The notes beneath the pieces were generated by a model. That model was not told the origin of the DNA, searched no databases, and saw only the letters and a list, made by a program, of their open reading frames with translations. DNA of 64,000 nt from Culex pipiens pallens (taxonomy: Eukaryota; Arthropoda; Insecta; Diptera; Culicidae). The stretch lies in contig NC_068938.1 in assembly GCF_016801865.2 (NCBI RefSeq), forward strand, positions 94,078,221-94,142,220, written 5' to 3'. The translations under genes were made by a program, and so were the position numbers. This document shows positions 43,301-54,110 of this stretch, piece by piece. How positions within the stretch are numbered: position 1 is the first letter of the stretch; each line of letters opens with the position of its first letter.

Positions 43301-46033
43301 ACGGGCTTCCTGGATTTGCAGGAGATGATGGAGAACCTGGTGAGCCAGGTTTACGAGGCATCCACGGATATATGGGCGGAGAAGGCGACCAAGGTGAACG
43401 GGGTGAAGTAGGAGATCAAGGAAATATCGGTTTGACCGGTCGACGTGGCTTGGTTGGCCTGCGGGGTGAAAAGGGCGAAATTGGCGACCTTGGTGATATT
43501 GGTTTCCCTGGAAGATTTGGTCGTAACGGAACCAAGGGAGAACGTGGTGACGAAGGTTTCGCTGGCGTGAGAGGTCCCAAGGGATCTGGTTCGTTCAGCG
43601 GCCATAAAGGAGAACCGGGAATTTTTGGACTTCGCGGACCACCAGGATTGGACGGTATGCCTGGTCTGTTTGGCATGAAGGGCGAAGAAGGTGAAGCTGG
43701 AAATGTGATCGACGGCACCCCTGGACTCAAAGGTCCTAAGGGAGCACCAGGATTCAACGGCCGTTCTGGGCTTCCGGGATTAAAGGGCGAACGCGGTGAC
43801 GAAGGAAGGTTCGGTTCGAAAGGCATCCAAGGTGATAAGGGACGCGATGGATATCCAGGTATTCCAGGACGACGTGGAAAGGATGGTCTCCGTGGATTAC
43901 CGGGATTGCGAGGACTCTCCGGAAGCAGAGGAGAACAAGGCGAAGAGGGAGACTTTGGATATGTTGGATTCGTTGGAGACAAGGGTGAACGCGGAGACAT
44001 CGGCCGTATCGGTCTACCAGGAATTGAAGGCATGTTGGGTGATCCAGGCTTCAAAGGTTTACCAGGAGAGCTTATCTTCAGATCACCAGCGAAGGGAGAT
44101 CGTGGCGATTCAGGATTCCCTGGCCCGGAAGGAATGCCTGGCATACAAGGAGTCAAGGGACGAATTGGATATCCCGGCACGAAAGGAGAGCCTGGTCTTC
44201 GAGGAGAACCCGGTTTTGCAGGAAGGAATGGTTTGGATGGACTGAAGGGACAACAAGGAGACCGTGGCTACAAAGGTCCACGTGGTACACTGGACATTCG
44301 ACCAGAACAGGGAGATCAAGGAGAATCCGGCTATGATGGCTTCCCGGGACGTCTTGGCCTACGCGGCAGTAAGGGAGCTCCCGGAGATTACGGAGATGAT
44401 GGTCCGCCAGGTCCACGGGGAGAAGTTGGAATGGTCAGCGGAGCCTTCAAGGGCATTAAGGGTGAAGTTGGATTCGAAGGCGCTCCTGGCTTGGAAGGAT
44501 TGCCTGGACTCCCCGGTCCTCAAGGAATGTCTGGAGCTCCTGGTGAAAAGGGTCTCTCGGGAAGCATTGGAATCTCGTTGCGTGGTCTAAAGGGCGTAGC
44601 CGGAGATGATGGTTTGATCGGCCTCGACGGAATGCCCGGCCCACTAGGATTCGTCGGTGAAGTTGGTCTTCCAGGACGACCTGGCATGCGAGGATTCCCA
44701 GGTATCAAGGGTGAATTCGGAGATGTTGGAGAAGATGGATACTACGGCAGACTGGGACTTAAAGGAGTCAAAGGTGAACGAGGAGATCCGATTCCTTTGG
44801 ATGACTGGCGACCAAATCAGCCTGGTGAACGCGGAGTTCCCGGAAATAAGGGAGCACCAGGAGATGAAGGAGATATGGGACTTCCAGGCTACCCTGGACT
44901 CATTGGATTGAAGGGCGAGCGAGGATTACAAGGACTTGATGGTGAAGAAGGTCAGATGGGTTTCAAGGGAGAGAGAGGTTTCCAAGGAGCTCCAGGACGC
45001 GATGGTTTGGACGGATATCCCGGAATTAGAGGAGAGATTGGTGATCCAGCTCCTCCTCCACCACCGCCAAAGAGCCGTGGATACATTTTCACCAAACACT
45101 CACAGACCGTCCACATTCCGGACTGCCCGTTGAATACCATCAAACTGTGGGATGGTTATTCGCTGGTGAGCGTTATTGGAAGTAGCCGTTCTGTGGGACA
45201 AGATCTAGGCTCTGCCGGGTCATGCATGCGCAAGTTCAGCACCATGCCGTACCTGTTCTGTGACATCAACAACGTCTGTAATTATGCCACGAATAACGAC
45301 GACAGCATTTGGCTGGCCTCTCCAGAACCCATGCCGATGTCTATGGCACCGATGAAGTCCCGCGAGGTCGCCCAGTACATTTCGAGATGTTCCGTGTGCG
45401 AAACCACTACACGAGTCATCGCTGTCCATAGCCAAACCATGGCAATTCCTGACTGTCCCGGAGGCTGGGAAGAATTGTGGATCGGATACAGTTACGTAAT
45501 GGTGAGTCTCAAATGTCTCAATCTGAGCATTTTTAAACGATATTTGTCATTTTCAGCACACCACCGACAACAGCGGAGGCTTCGGTATGGACCTGACGTC
45601 ACCTGGTTCCTGCTTGGAAGAGTTCCGCGCCCAACCGGTGATCGAGTGTCACGGCCATGGAACGTGTAACTTCTACGACGGTATCACCTCGTTCTGGCTG
45701 ACGATCATCGAGGATGGCGAAGAGTTCAACCAGCCGAAGCAGCAAACGCTCAAGGCCGATCAAACCAGCAAGATTAGCAGGTTCGTAAAGAGTATCCTGT
45801 ACCGAGTGAGATCAACTATAACTGACCAATTTGTCTTATCCCGTAGGTGCATAGTTTGCCGCCGCAAGGCCGGATTCCTGCGGGTTCTCTCGGATGGTGG
45901 CATCAGCGCGTCGGCGCTTCGTCGTCCGGACATTGCGACCGTCCAGAAGCCGTACTACCCGCCACCACCGCCGCAGCCTCCGAGACGGCGAATTAGGCCG
46001 GGAAGCCGACAGCGAAACCGTAACAGTGGTTAA
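40398..46033 (+). CDS. vkg: Type IV collagen alpha chain, seven exons, 5' end missing (viking/alpha1-like NC1)
   Basis: Exons: 40398-40580, 40646-40690, 40748-42158, 42218-42560, 42618-45501, 45557-45780, 45847-46033. All have GT-AG borders and keep frame, giving 1,758 residues up to TAA. The visible part opens with a Cys cluster (VCNRTECDCKG), as in the 7S region of collagen IV. It continues with about 1,450 residues of Gly-X-Y with several interruptions, then two C4 modules forming NC1 from about residue 1488 (HSQTVHIPDC; HSQTMAIPDC; SRCSVCE; SRCIVC). MPMSMAP and ECHGHGTC are alpha1-type features, which suits the Drosophila viking chain; the symbol is tentative. It is secreted and forms basement-membrane networks. 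An RGDS site is encoded at 44101-44112. Signal peptide and promoter lie upstream, unidentified. The last donor is weak (GTTCGT). A 54-residue Pro/Arg-rich tail follows NC1, unlike vertebrate chains that stop at the C4 end. Confidence 0.93.
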
Positions 46034-46615
46034 GTGATGTATGCGCCTAGTTTTTTTTTTAGAATTGTAAGGTTCCAAATCCCTGTTGTCAGCGATGAAT
46101 GCTGTGTACTGCTAAGTGTGCCATTTTGCGACAAATCGACATTCTTCCGAGTATAAACTGCCACCATTTTCTTTTAAATTCGAAAGCATGTTTTTCCTAT
46201 AAGCTATAATAAAATTCCAGTGTCTGAACAACGAATGCTGTACAGAATAGAAATCGAATTTAGTTATTTTCGAACACAGGTTAAAATTATGATAACTAAC
46301 GTATGAACTTAAATTATGTGCGTGCTAAACCTAATACAGACAATAATACCAAAAAAGGGAAAACAGTACGTTTGCAGGTTAAGATGTATGTAGGAAATCA
46401 GAAGAATACTTTCCTAGGGACTACAGTTGGTCATGGAACTGCCAAAACTATTTAACTTTCCGTGAATATATTTCCCTGGTTTCTTGAATCCTTGCTCCAG
46501 CCGAGCCGCTTCCGTAACTGCGAAACTGTAGTAATAATATGCAAATTGATATTGTAAAGAAGCGACAGATTATGTGTTAAACTTGAGAGAAATCAATAAA
46601 ATAAAATAAAAAATA
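46034..46615 (+). other. 3' UTR of the collagen IV gene
   Basis: It follows the TAA at 46031-46033. AATAAA at 46595-46600 within aatcaataaaataaaataaa is the likely polyadenylation signal. An earlier ataataaaa occurs near 46206. Confidence 0.6.
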
Positions 46616-46767
46616 ATTTAGTTTTCATTTACTAAGAAACGATTTAATGAAAAGGTGCATCAGCTGGTTGTAATGCGGCCACGACATGACCAATATGACA
46701 AAGAAGTTGTTTATTTTATTAACGTGACTTTAACCTAGAGAGGTCATTCGGGATTTTTTTGCCTGTA

Positions 46768-47199
46768 CTGCCGTTCTACGCATAATTGTCCCATGTTCGA
46801 AAAAGTGCAACTGAGAAAAACGCGATTGAAATTTTTCGATCGATATCTGTGTTTCTACGCATAATTGTCCCGTGGGTTCCTATTCGCCCTATGTGTCCCT
46901 AATTGCCCCAGTTAGCAGTGTATCACTCTTATTTGTGATCCTCTTGCTAAACAACAGGTAAACACGGCATAATGCTACATAAAACTAATGATTCCGTATA
47001 AGAAAATACTTGGTGGGACAATTATGCGTAGAAGTTTAACGATGGGACAAACAGACTTGATGTTGTTTTCAATGAGTTTCCGAACAAAGTACCCGATTTT
47101 ATGTGTTTTTCTTAAAGTACACGACAAACTAAACTTAAAAATGTTAAAAAGTCACAATCGTCCAAAAATGACATGGGACAATTATGCGTAGAACGGCAG
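46768..47199. mobile_element. MITE (CTGCCGTTCTACG termini), 4-bp duplication TGTA
   Basis: The left CTGCCGTTCTACGCATAATT and right AATTATGCGTAGAACGGCAG are perfect inverted ends, flanked by TGTA (46764-46767 and 47200-47203). Internal copies of acgcataattgtccc repeat near both ends. It is related to the element at 31176-31423. Confidence 0.8.
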
Positions 47200-47303
47200 T
47201 GTATGCAAAAACGACAAACCGACCTAATTCTCCATACAAACTTTGGAGAAATTCGGCCCTGTACTAATATTTTTGAAAAAATTAAATTGAATGTCTAGTT
47301 TTT

Positions 47304-47350
47304 TTTAAATTGGTCCTATAAACATATGAAAGACAATAGTTTATAGGACT
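47304..47350. repeat. Small hairpin repeat shared with 26776-26830
   Basis: GGTCCTATAAAC and GTTTATAGGAC are inverted around atatgaaagacaata, followed by aaaaaaactctag as at the other copy. Confidence 0.5.
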
Positions 47351-47425
47351 TTTTCAAAAAAAAACTCTAGATGTTTTTCTGGGGACCCCAAACTTAATGC
47401 TTCCCTTCGAGTTGAGCCTGCGCAG

Positions 47426-48740
47426 CAGGGTGACAAAAAAAATGAAAATTTCGGAAAATCGCAAGAGATAGATTTTTAGGAAATAATGAGTTAAAGTGCC
47501 AATTTTGAGCCAAACCGATTAAGGTCAAAGGGTCGCTTTTTATCATTGAAGTTTGTATGGGGAAAATCGCGAAAATGTATGGGGAAAAACATTGCTTAAG
47601 GATTTTGCAGCAGGTCTAGCCAACAATTCGTCAGCTGTGTGCTATCTTGTGACATAGACCATTTTGGTCGAAAATGAGTCAATGATAACGTTTTACTATA
47701 CTTAACAAACGCTACAAGATGCATTAACCCGATTTTGGAAACTCGCTTCCGTTTCCCGGATATCGCAATACACACTTGTGACATAGACCAATTTATCATC
47801 AAAATGATTGGGCACACTTGTGACACGTCATACATGTTGTTGGAAAATGTGGAAAATTTATCTTGTTTTTCACAAATTTATGTTGATACACATTTTCTGA
47901 GGGCAATGCAATCTTTTGTTTTTGAAAATATACTGATTAAGTCGGTTAAACTATTGATTTGAGCTTAGTTTAGTTTGTATGGAAATTCTGTGCACACTTG
48001 TGACACGTAGTACAATTTTACTTTCGAAACACATTTGTGACACGTGCTTTTCAGATTTTTGATTACATAATTTGCTGTATCTTTTGACTGGTGTAACCAA
48101 ATTAGTTGAAACTTGGAGCGTTTGTTAAGCGATAGTATACGAACCGATTGCTTCAAAAAGTTTGGCTCTACCATTCATAGTTTTGAAAATATTTATCATC
48201 AAACTTTAAAAATCGATTTTCTCGAAAAGTACTAAATGGTCGTTGTCACAAGATAGCACACAGCTGACGAATTGCCCAAGTGTGAGATTCTCCTTGGAAA
48301 TTTAATTTTCTACAACTTTGTCGGAGAGTGCAAGAAGATCCGAGTTGATCCTGATGAGTTATTAGCAATGCGATGAAAAGAAATCGGCTTATAGACTTGA
48401 AAATATATAAGGGGTGTATGGGTAGTATATGAGAAAATACTTTTTACTAAAAAACACCAAAAATCACGAAAAACTCGGATCGTTTTAAACCCTTCGGCAA
48501 AGTTGTAGGAAATTGAATTTCCTACAAGAATCTCACACTTGGACAATTTTGGGCGAGACCCGCGTCACCTGGTATAAAAATACTGGAACGATGTTTTTCT
48601 GTATACCTACATTTTTGCGATTTTCCCCATATAAACTTCAACGACAAAAAGTGACGCTTAAGGTTACAGATACTTATTTTTGTCTAAGGAATCGAGTCAG
48701 AGGGTATCCCTGATGTCGATTTTTTATTGTCACCCTACTG
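47426..48740. mobile_element. 1.3 kb element with CAGGGTGACAA termini and inner inverted repeat
   Basis: CAGGGTGACAA (47426) and TTGTCACCCTACTG (to about 48740) are inverted. An inner pair, CAGCTGTGTGCTATCTTGTGAC (47632-47653) and GTCACAAGATAGCACACAGCTG (48244-48265), encloses four repeats of CACTTGTGACA(C/T) or close variants. It looks like an older foldback nested in, or forming part of, a longer element. No coding capacity. Another gtcaccctag end occurs near 63670. Confidence 0.55.
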
Positions 48741-48922
48741 TATGTCAAAAAGTGACATACCTTTTGTAGTTTCTGAATTACAAAAACAATTTAAATAACA
48801 TCGAAAATATTTTTACGTAGAATTGTTCGATAGCTTACTAACAATTTTTTCCAACATATGATGGAATTTGATGAACTTTACCTTTAATGTCAATCGTTTG
48901 AAACTAGGACCCTAACATTTCA

Positions 48923-49032
48923 AAAGGGCACATAACTTTCGTAAACAATGGTGTATCCCTTTCACTTAAATGACAGTTTACATATGGTGTGAAAAGGACA
49001 CACTCTTGTTTTAAAAAGTTATGTGCCCTAAT
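48923..49032. mobile_element. Short inverted-repeat element (AGGGCACATAAC termini)
   Basis: AGGGCACATAACTTTCGTAA and the complement-oriented AAAGTTATGTGCCCT bound about 110 bases. Inside, tgtatcccttt and aaaggacacac also pair. Palindromic MITE. Confidence 0.6.
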
Positions 49033-49157
49033 GAAATGGCAAGCACGAATTGACAAATGGAAAGGAGAACTAAAATGATGCTCCAATTCAAAGATAGGGT
49101 TAAAACAAGAGGTCATTTTTGGTTAAAAAAGTACCTAAAAATGACAGGATTTGTTTT

Positions 49158-49240
49158 AAGGACGTGATTATTTCAGCACTCGTCGTATTTATCGTCAGCG
49201 CCATGTGGGATAAATCTACGACTCGTGCTGAAATAATCTT
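49158..49240. mobile_element. Short palindromic element (GATTATTTCAGCACTCGT)
   Basis: GTGATTATTTCAGCACTCGTC and GACTCGTGCTGAAATAATC pair, with TATTTATC and GATAAATC inside. The sequence is related to the gagtgctgaaaaaa repeat at 19841-19995 and 58120-58285. Confidence 0.55.
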
Positions 49241-49684
49241 CTTTTTACAACATGTAGCATAAACAACTATGTATTTGCTAGTGTACGTAATACCGTGTAA
49301 AAAATGTGAAAATTCGTCAATTTTTAGACTTTCGGTTTTTCCACGAACGATTCGTCTGTGATATTTCATTGTTCAAAGCGACATTATTTTTTCCGTCTCA
49401 TCATGTACTCCCGCAGTCAACTGTGGCCATCACCTGATATGACATCGGCTCCGCGTGAACTGTCACCGCTGCTCAGCCAAGGAAAAAAAAAACAGTGTCA
49501 AAAATCGAACATTGAAAAATTTTCTCTCGTCATTTGAAACTATTTTTGCAACACTACCGGGATCCATCACAGAACACAGGTGTTTTAATCCAATTAGCGG
49601 GTGCCACCAAACAGAGCGTACCTTGCGGGTCAAACGAAACTAATCAACTGAAGTGGTCACGGTCACCGCACTTCCATCATCATC

Positions 49685-50456
49685 ATGTGGGCACCAGCGT
49701 TTTGCCGGAAACATTTCTCCCTGCTGACGGTAGTCTGCGTGGCCGCTGTGCTGCTCAGCTTGGCTCCGGCCTCCGGAAGTGCCGAGAAGGAGATCCCAAT
49801 CACCAAGTTTAGCCAAAATGTCGGCGGCTATGGGGCCACCATGACTTTCCTTTATTGGTAAGCTCAGCAGCGTTGCTGTTATCTTTCTGGATTGATAACT
49901 CATTGTTTGTCTTACTCGCGGGAATGCTAATCAAATATTTACAGCTATTCGTGCGGTTACCGAAAGGCTTTTGATGAATACTACAACATAATTCACGAAA
50001 AGTATCCGGAGATCCAGATCAAGGGTGGCAACTACGATCCGCCAGGATTCAACATGTACCTCTCGAAGGTCCTGCTGGTCACAAAACTGCTCATGATCAT
50101 CGCCTTGATGTCCAACTTTGACGTTTTCGGATTCCTTCGGACGGCCACACCCTCCTGGTGGCGCTGGTGCACCGAAAACAAAATGTACGCCTGCATGATG
50201 ATCTTCTTCCTGGGCAACATGATCGAGGCTCAGGTAAAGCCCGCATAATTCAGTTCAATTTAGAAACACCTTCAATCAAAACCTCTTCTTGCAGCTCATA
50301 TCGTCCGGGGCGTTCGAGATTGCGCTGAACGACGTTCCGGTTTGGTCCAAGCTGGAAACGGGCCGCATTCCGGCACCCCAGGAACTGTTCCAGATCATCG
50401 AAAGTCATTTGCAGTTCTCGGACAAGATCGAAGCGAATCCCGACTTTGTCAAATAA
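49685..50456 (+). CDS. SelT-like protein (Cys homologue of selenoprotein T), complete, three exons
   Basis: Exons 49685-49857, 49945-50233 and 50295-50456 join in frame to 207 residues, close to the roughly 195 of the family. The N-terminus carries a hydrophobic signal or anchor (about residues 11-32). The redox motif CYSC is at residues 58-61, in the strand-loop-helix context FLYCYSCGYRKAFDEY typical of the SelT thioredoxin-like fold. Intron 1 splits the first Cys codon (TG|C). Hydrophobic helices follow (YLSKVLLVTKLLMIIALM; YACMMIFFLGNMIEA), as in the ER-membrane SelT family. The family is known as an ER oxidoreductase. The second Cys stands where vertebrates use selenocysteine, so no TGA recoding is needed. 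The start is the first in-frame ATG before the signal. It lies downstream of, and co-oriented with, the collagen gene. Confidence 0.95.
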
Positions 50457-50980
50457 GGTTAACTAGCTCGTTCCTCATTTTCCACGCGTTCTTTTGACGA
50501 ACTCATCTACGTTTGCATAAAACGACCCAGGAACGCTTTCATACCGATAAAATAGAGAGATTCACAGTACCGCAATGTTTCTGTGGCAAAGCGAGAGCAA
50601 TGCATCCGAATCAAAAGCAATTGTGAGCCCTGCCAACAGCGCGATGGTTATTATTTTCAGCATGAATTAGAAAGAATGTAAAAAAAATACGATGCCACAC
50701 TGCACACATACACCACCTAATAGTACTCAAAACAAGATCAAAAGATATCCACGCGCCACAGTTTAAAGATCATCGGGCTCCACCCTAACAAGCCAGTGAC
50801 GAAATTATCTAGAATCTAAAACGTGTCAGTCGAGTTTGGTATTTGGTTATTTTACACTTTGATAAACTTGAATAATACAAACAATAATATTCGTGAAACA
50901 ATGATGGAAAAGAAAAATTTAAGGCTAGTTTGTAAATGTGGTGTAATTTGAAGGTAAATAAAAATAAGAATTGGTGATGA
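50457..50980 (+). other. 3' UTR of the SelT-like gene
   Basis: AATAAA at 50957-50962 is the best polyadenylation signal. Others may be used earlier (gaataatacaaacaataat near 50871). No repeat is seen inside. Confidence 0.5.
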
Positions 50981-51029
50981 AGTAATATAAAAAAATGTTG
51001 TGCATTTCTTTACATGAGAAAATATATTG

Positions 51030-51489
51030 ATGGAAATTTTATTTTTAAAATTTCAGATTTAAAAAAATCCACGTTTCACGCTATATCAAGACCGAATTTA
51101 TATTCGGTAGCTCTGAAAGGTGCTCTACAACTTTCCCGAAGAGAGTATGGTGCTAACTTGCTCCTGGAAGAAAATACAGCATCCTCAAAACTCGTATAAA
51201 ACGTGATTTTCGATCAAAAAACACGTCCTAGATGAGTTTTCGCTGTATCTTTTGATATGAGCAAGTTAGCATAGCGTGAAACGTGGGTATTTGAAATATT
51301 AAAATCCAAAAAAAAAGGTTTTCCCCATATTAATTCACATACAAAATTGAATCGCTTTTGGCGAAGTGGGAACTTAACCAATCGTTCCCAAACTTTAGGG
51401 AGTTGTTTAGGACCCCAAAAAGAACTGAAAAGTTGCTATGCTCACTAAATTTGGACAACTTTGTTGTTTTCCATACAACCATATTACAC
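51030..51489. mobile_element. Dispersed inverted-repeat family, copy with collapsed arms
   Basis: It shares, in the same order, atccacgtttca.gctatatcaa, gagagtatggtgctaacttgc, aaaacgtgattttcga and tttagggagttgtttaggacccc with the element at 60517-61172. It ends tttccatacaaccatattac then accctaatg, the same outer end as near 61148-61173. Confidence 0.7.
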
Positions 51490-51490
51490 C

Positions 51491-51620
51491 CTAATGTCCA
51501 CGCATCCTCCCACCCCTATTGATTTTGTGAAATGTGAAACCGTGATCCGTTCGCAGAATTTGTCTCTACGGTTAATGCAACGCAGTAGGCTTGGCTACTT
51601 TAATTTTCGAATAAAGCAAT
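51491..51620 (+). mobile_element. Retroposon fragment related to 1430-1560
   Basis: gtccacgcatcctcccaccc, ttgtgaaatgtgaaacc, gtgatccgttcgcagaat and acgcagtag match the repeat at 1439-1540 in order. The (TAGAT)n tail is not present here. Confidence 0.5.
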
Positions 51621-51899
51621 GGAGCACTCGCAGTCGAGCAGTTTTTGACAGTTCGCTCCATAAGAAATACATTGTAGAAAAAAGCAAAAACTGCTCGAAT
51701 GGAAGTGCTCCATTCCCCACGAAAACAGCATGATTCGAAAAAAAAAGTTGCATCTTTTGATTACAAAATTTTGGTATCCAAACATGTATAGGTTATCGCT
51801 TAAATTTCAAAAGTTGGCGCAGTTTTAGTGAAAAAAGGTTGTTTCTTTTCGTTTTTGTCATTTTTCCATTTTTGCGCGTGGCGTGTCGAAAACCCCAGT

Positions 51900-53480
51900 T
51901 TTTGTTTCAAAAAATTTGTATCTCGGAATATTATCAATTTTCAGTGTAAGAACGGGCCTTGACCGATCTTATGCACTAGGTTCCCGACGAACACGCACTG
52001 CCCTTACACCTACATCTCACCCTTGCTCTGAGTCAGTACGAGCAGCACGCTAGAACACGCTTTGAGTGTTCGTGCCAGGCATGCACACCTTCTTTTCCAG
52101 TTACGCATTTTAACTCGGCCGGGGGTGGTACATTACGTAGGGTTTGATGTAAGTATAAGCGCCTAACCATTTATAGTGTGCCTATCAACTTTCATTAAAG
52201 CAAAAACTGTTTTAATTTTAGTTTAAATTCAAAAACTTATTGTTATTTACTGTGTATTGTTTTCTCCTGAAATCTTCCCTATTGTTGAGTCTGTTTATCT
52301 GTTACTATTTCTTTTGTCGCGGTGTTTTGTTACAATTTTTGGTCCTAAGCATGTTATAAAAGTTTATCAAAAATATAAGAGTAGTATTTGTGTTAATCCT
52401 TTAACCATTCCATAAATTGAGTAAGGGCTCAAACCTCACTTGTTTGAAAAAAGGGTGAAGAATGAAAACAATTGACAGTAAAAGAGAATTTATTTTATAA
52501 AAATCAAGTATCAATAGTAAGACAATGATGAGCGTATTTTGAAGAAGAAAATGAGAAGCTAGATGTATTAGATGTAAAATTAGACAATAGTTAATAAATA
52601 GAGATACAAAACAAGCTTAGATTATAGTAATGATAATTTATAGGACAGATAAAGAATTATTCAAATAAATAAATTCGCAATGAAATCAAAAAAGATTAGG
52701 CGAATGATAAATAGACTTGATATTACTAGTACATTAAGGAAAAGTATATTTTTAAGGAAAAAAAAAAACAAAACAAAGTTTGTTACAGCAGTATCAATTG
52801 ATAGAAAAGAGTGGAAAAGCTTTGAGAGATAAGAGAATCAAAAGTTAGTAAAATTAAAATCAAATGTTGGATATTAAATAGAAGAATCAGTGAAGAATTG
52901 GGAATCAGAAGAGCAAAATAAAAATAGGAGATAGGTGGTAGCTGAGAATGAAGAGAAGAGAAACCCCGTTGTGCGATGTTTCAGGTACATCCACAGCAGT
53001 TGACTCAACATACTGCGAATCAAAACAATACCGTCTACAATCACAAATTACTTCCCTTTCCCACATTGTCGCGCCCCTTTCTTTTAGCCGTCTCGACTCT
53101 GACCCGCGGTGGTCAAAGGTTTACGATCCGTTTCCACAGGCCACCAGCTAGGTCATCATGAAAACCAAGCCAACGTGGAGGTAAGAAAATAGGACACTCG
53201 CAAGGAACCAGAGCTATACTGTTCTGATCAAGATAAGTCGGATGATCTAACAGAACTACGGATGTAGTTAGTTACGCTCCTTCCAGGATGTTCCTTACGT
53301 GGACGTCAACCGAAGAGCACGCAACAAGGTCAGTGCCATTGCATGCTCTTAGGTATCAATCCTTGGCCTGCAACACTCAAAGAGCAGAAAAAATCAAAAA
53401 ATTGTTTTAAGGACGTTTTCAAAAAAAATCTAGATATCAACACTTTACGCCAGTATACATACTGTAAAAAATAACCCTCA
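51900..53480. other. Non-coding stretch of mixed composition
   Basis: Nothing certain can be named. The block 51950-52160 is GC-richer, and 52960-53340 resembles terminal or leader sequence of a retroelement (runs of short unbiased ORFs, no LTR pair identified). The segment 52380-52950 is purine-rich and AT-rich. Confidence 0.3.
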
Positions 53481-53700
53481 CCAAACCCTCACCCATACGC
53501 TTATCACGCGCACTCCAGTTCAATTTCCTCTGCCGCTACGCTTCGCGCACCAACACATTGCCGAACACGTGTTATCCTTGTTCCACCCCAGCTCGTCAGA
53601 GAACAGACTACGCAGGAGCTCCAACTTACCCTAATCATCGCCGTCCGTCATCGTCATCGCGCGAGGAGGGTTTCCATCGCGCCAGGCGATTTTTCCTTTC

Positions 53701-53710
53701 TTCAGTCTTT
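53701..53710 (+). promoter_or_regulatory. Initiator-like element (TTCAGTCTTT), candidate TSS of the SPSB3-like gene
   Basis: TCAGTC matches the arthropod initiator consensus. It lies at the start of a 1-kb GC-rich leader that precedes the SPRY-gene ATG. No convincing TATA box lies at -30. Start-site position is inferred only. Confidence 0.35.
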
Positions 53711-53896
53711 CCGAGGGTGGCGCACCGAACAGAACCCGTGACACACGGTCCGTCGTACTGTTTTTTAAATCTTTGGTGAACGCTAGAGAAGCCCGTTCGC
53801 GTACGTCGTGACGTCGTCTGTGTCCGGAACCAGTTTGGATTGTCGTGAAAAGAGGAACGCCAACCTGAGGGAAGAAAGAATTCGGGATTTTCCAAG

Positions 53897-53917
53897 ATGT
53901 CGTCGATTGCATCCTGA
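53897..53917 (+). CDS. Minimal upstream ORF (MSSIAS)
   Basis: ATGTCGTCGATTGCATCC then TGA gives six codons in the presumed leader, with an acceptable context (aag before ATG). It may modulate translation downstream, but it is short enough to be chance. Confidence 0.25.
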   Translation: MSSIAS

Positions 53918-54110
53918 AGAAAGAAGTCACGCGTCGGCGCAATAGTAGGCCTTGGAACCACAGGATAAGTCGCGCGGGGAAGGAATTTTTAGTCGAGTCC
54001 CTCCGTTTCGGAAGGTTGTAAATAGAAGACGGTTCTACGGAGTCAGGCCGTAGGTTCGGGGGGTTGTGTTTGGTCGCACGCGCATCGGGTTCCCCCAAAA
54101 GGACATTCGT

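Noticed and set aside
43416..44180. 254-codon Pro/Ser-rich ORF antisense to the collagen exon, and similar antisense ORFs from 40858 to 44708
   Set aside because: The complement of Gly-X-Y codons is automatically Pro-rich and stop-poor; these are shadows.
49852..49950. Selenocysteine codon in the SelT-like gene
   Set aside because: The second position of the CxxC motif is encoded by TGC, and the TG|C split by intron 1 is also cysteine; no in-frame TGA is needed.
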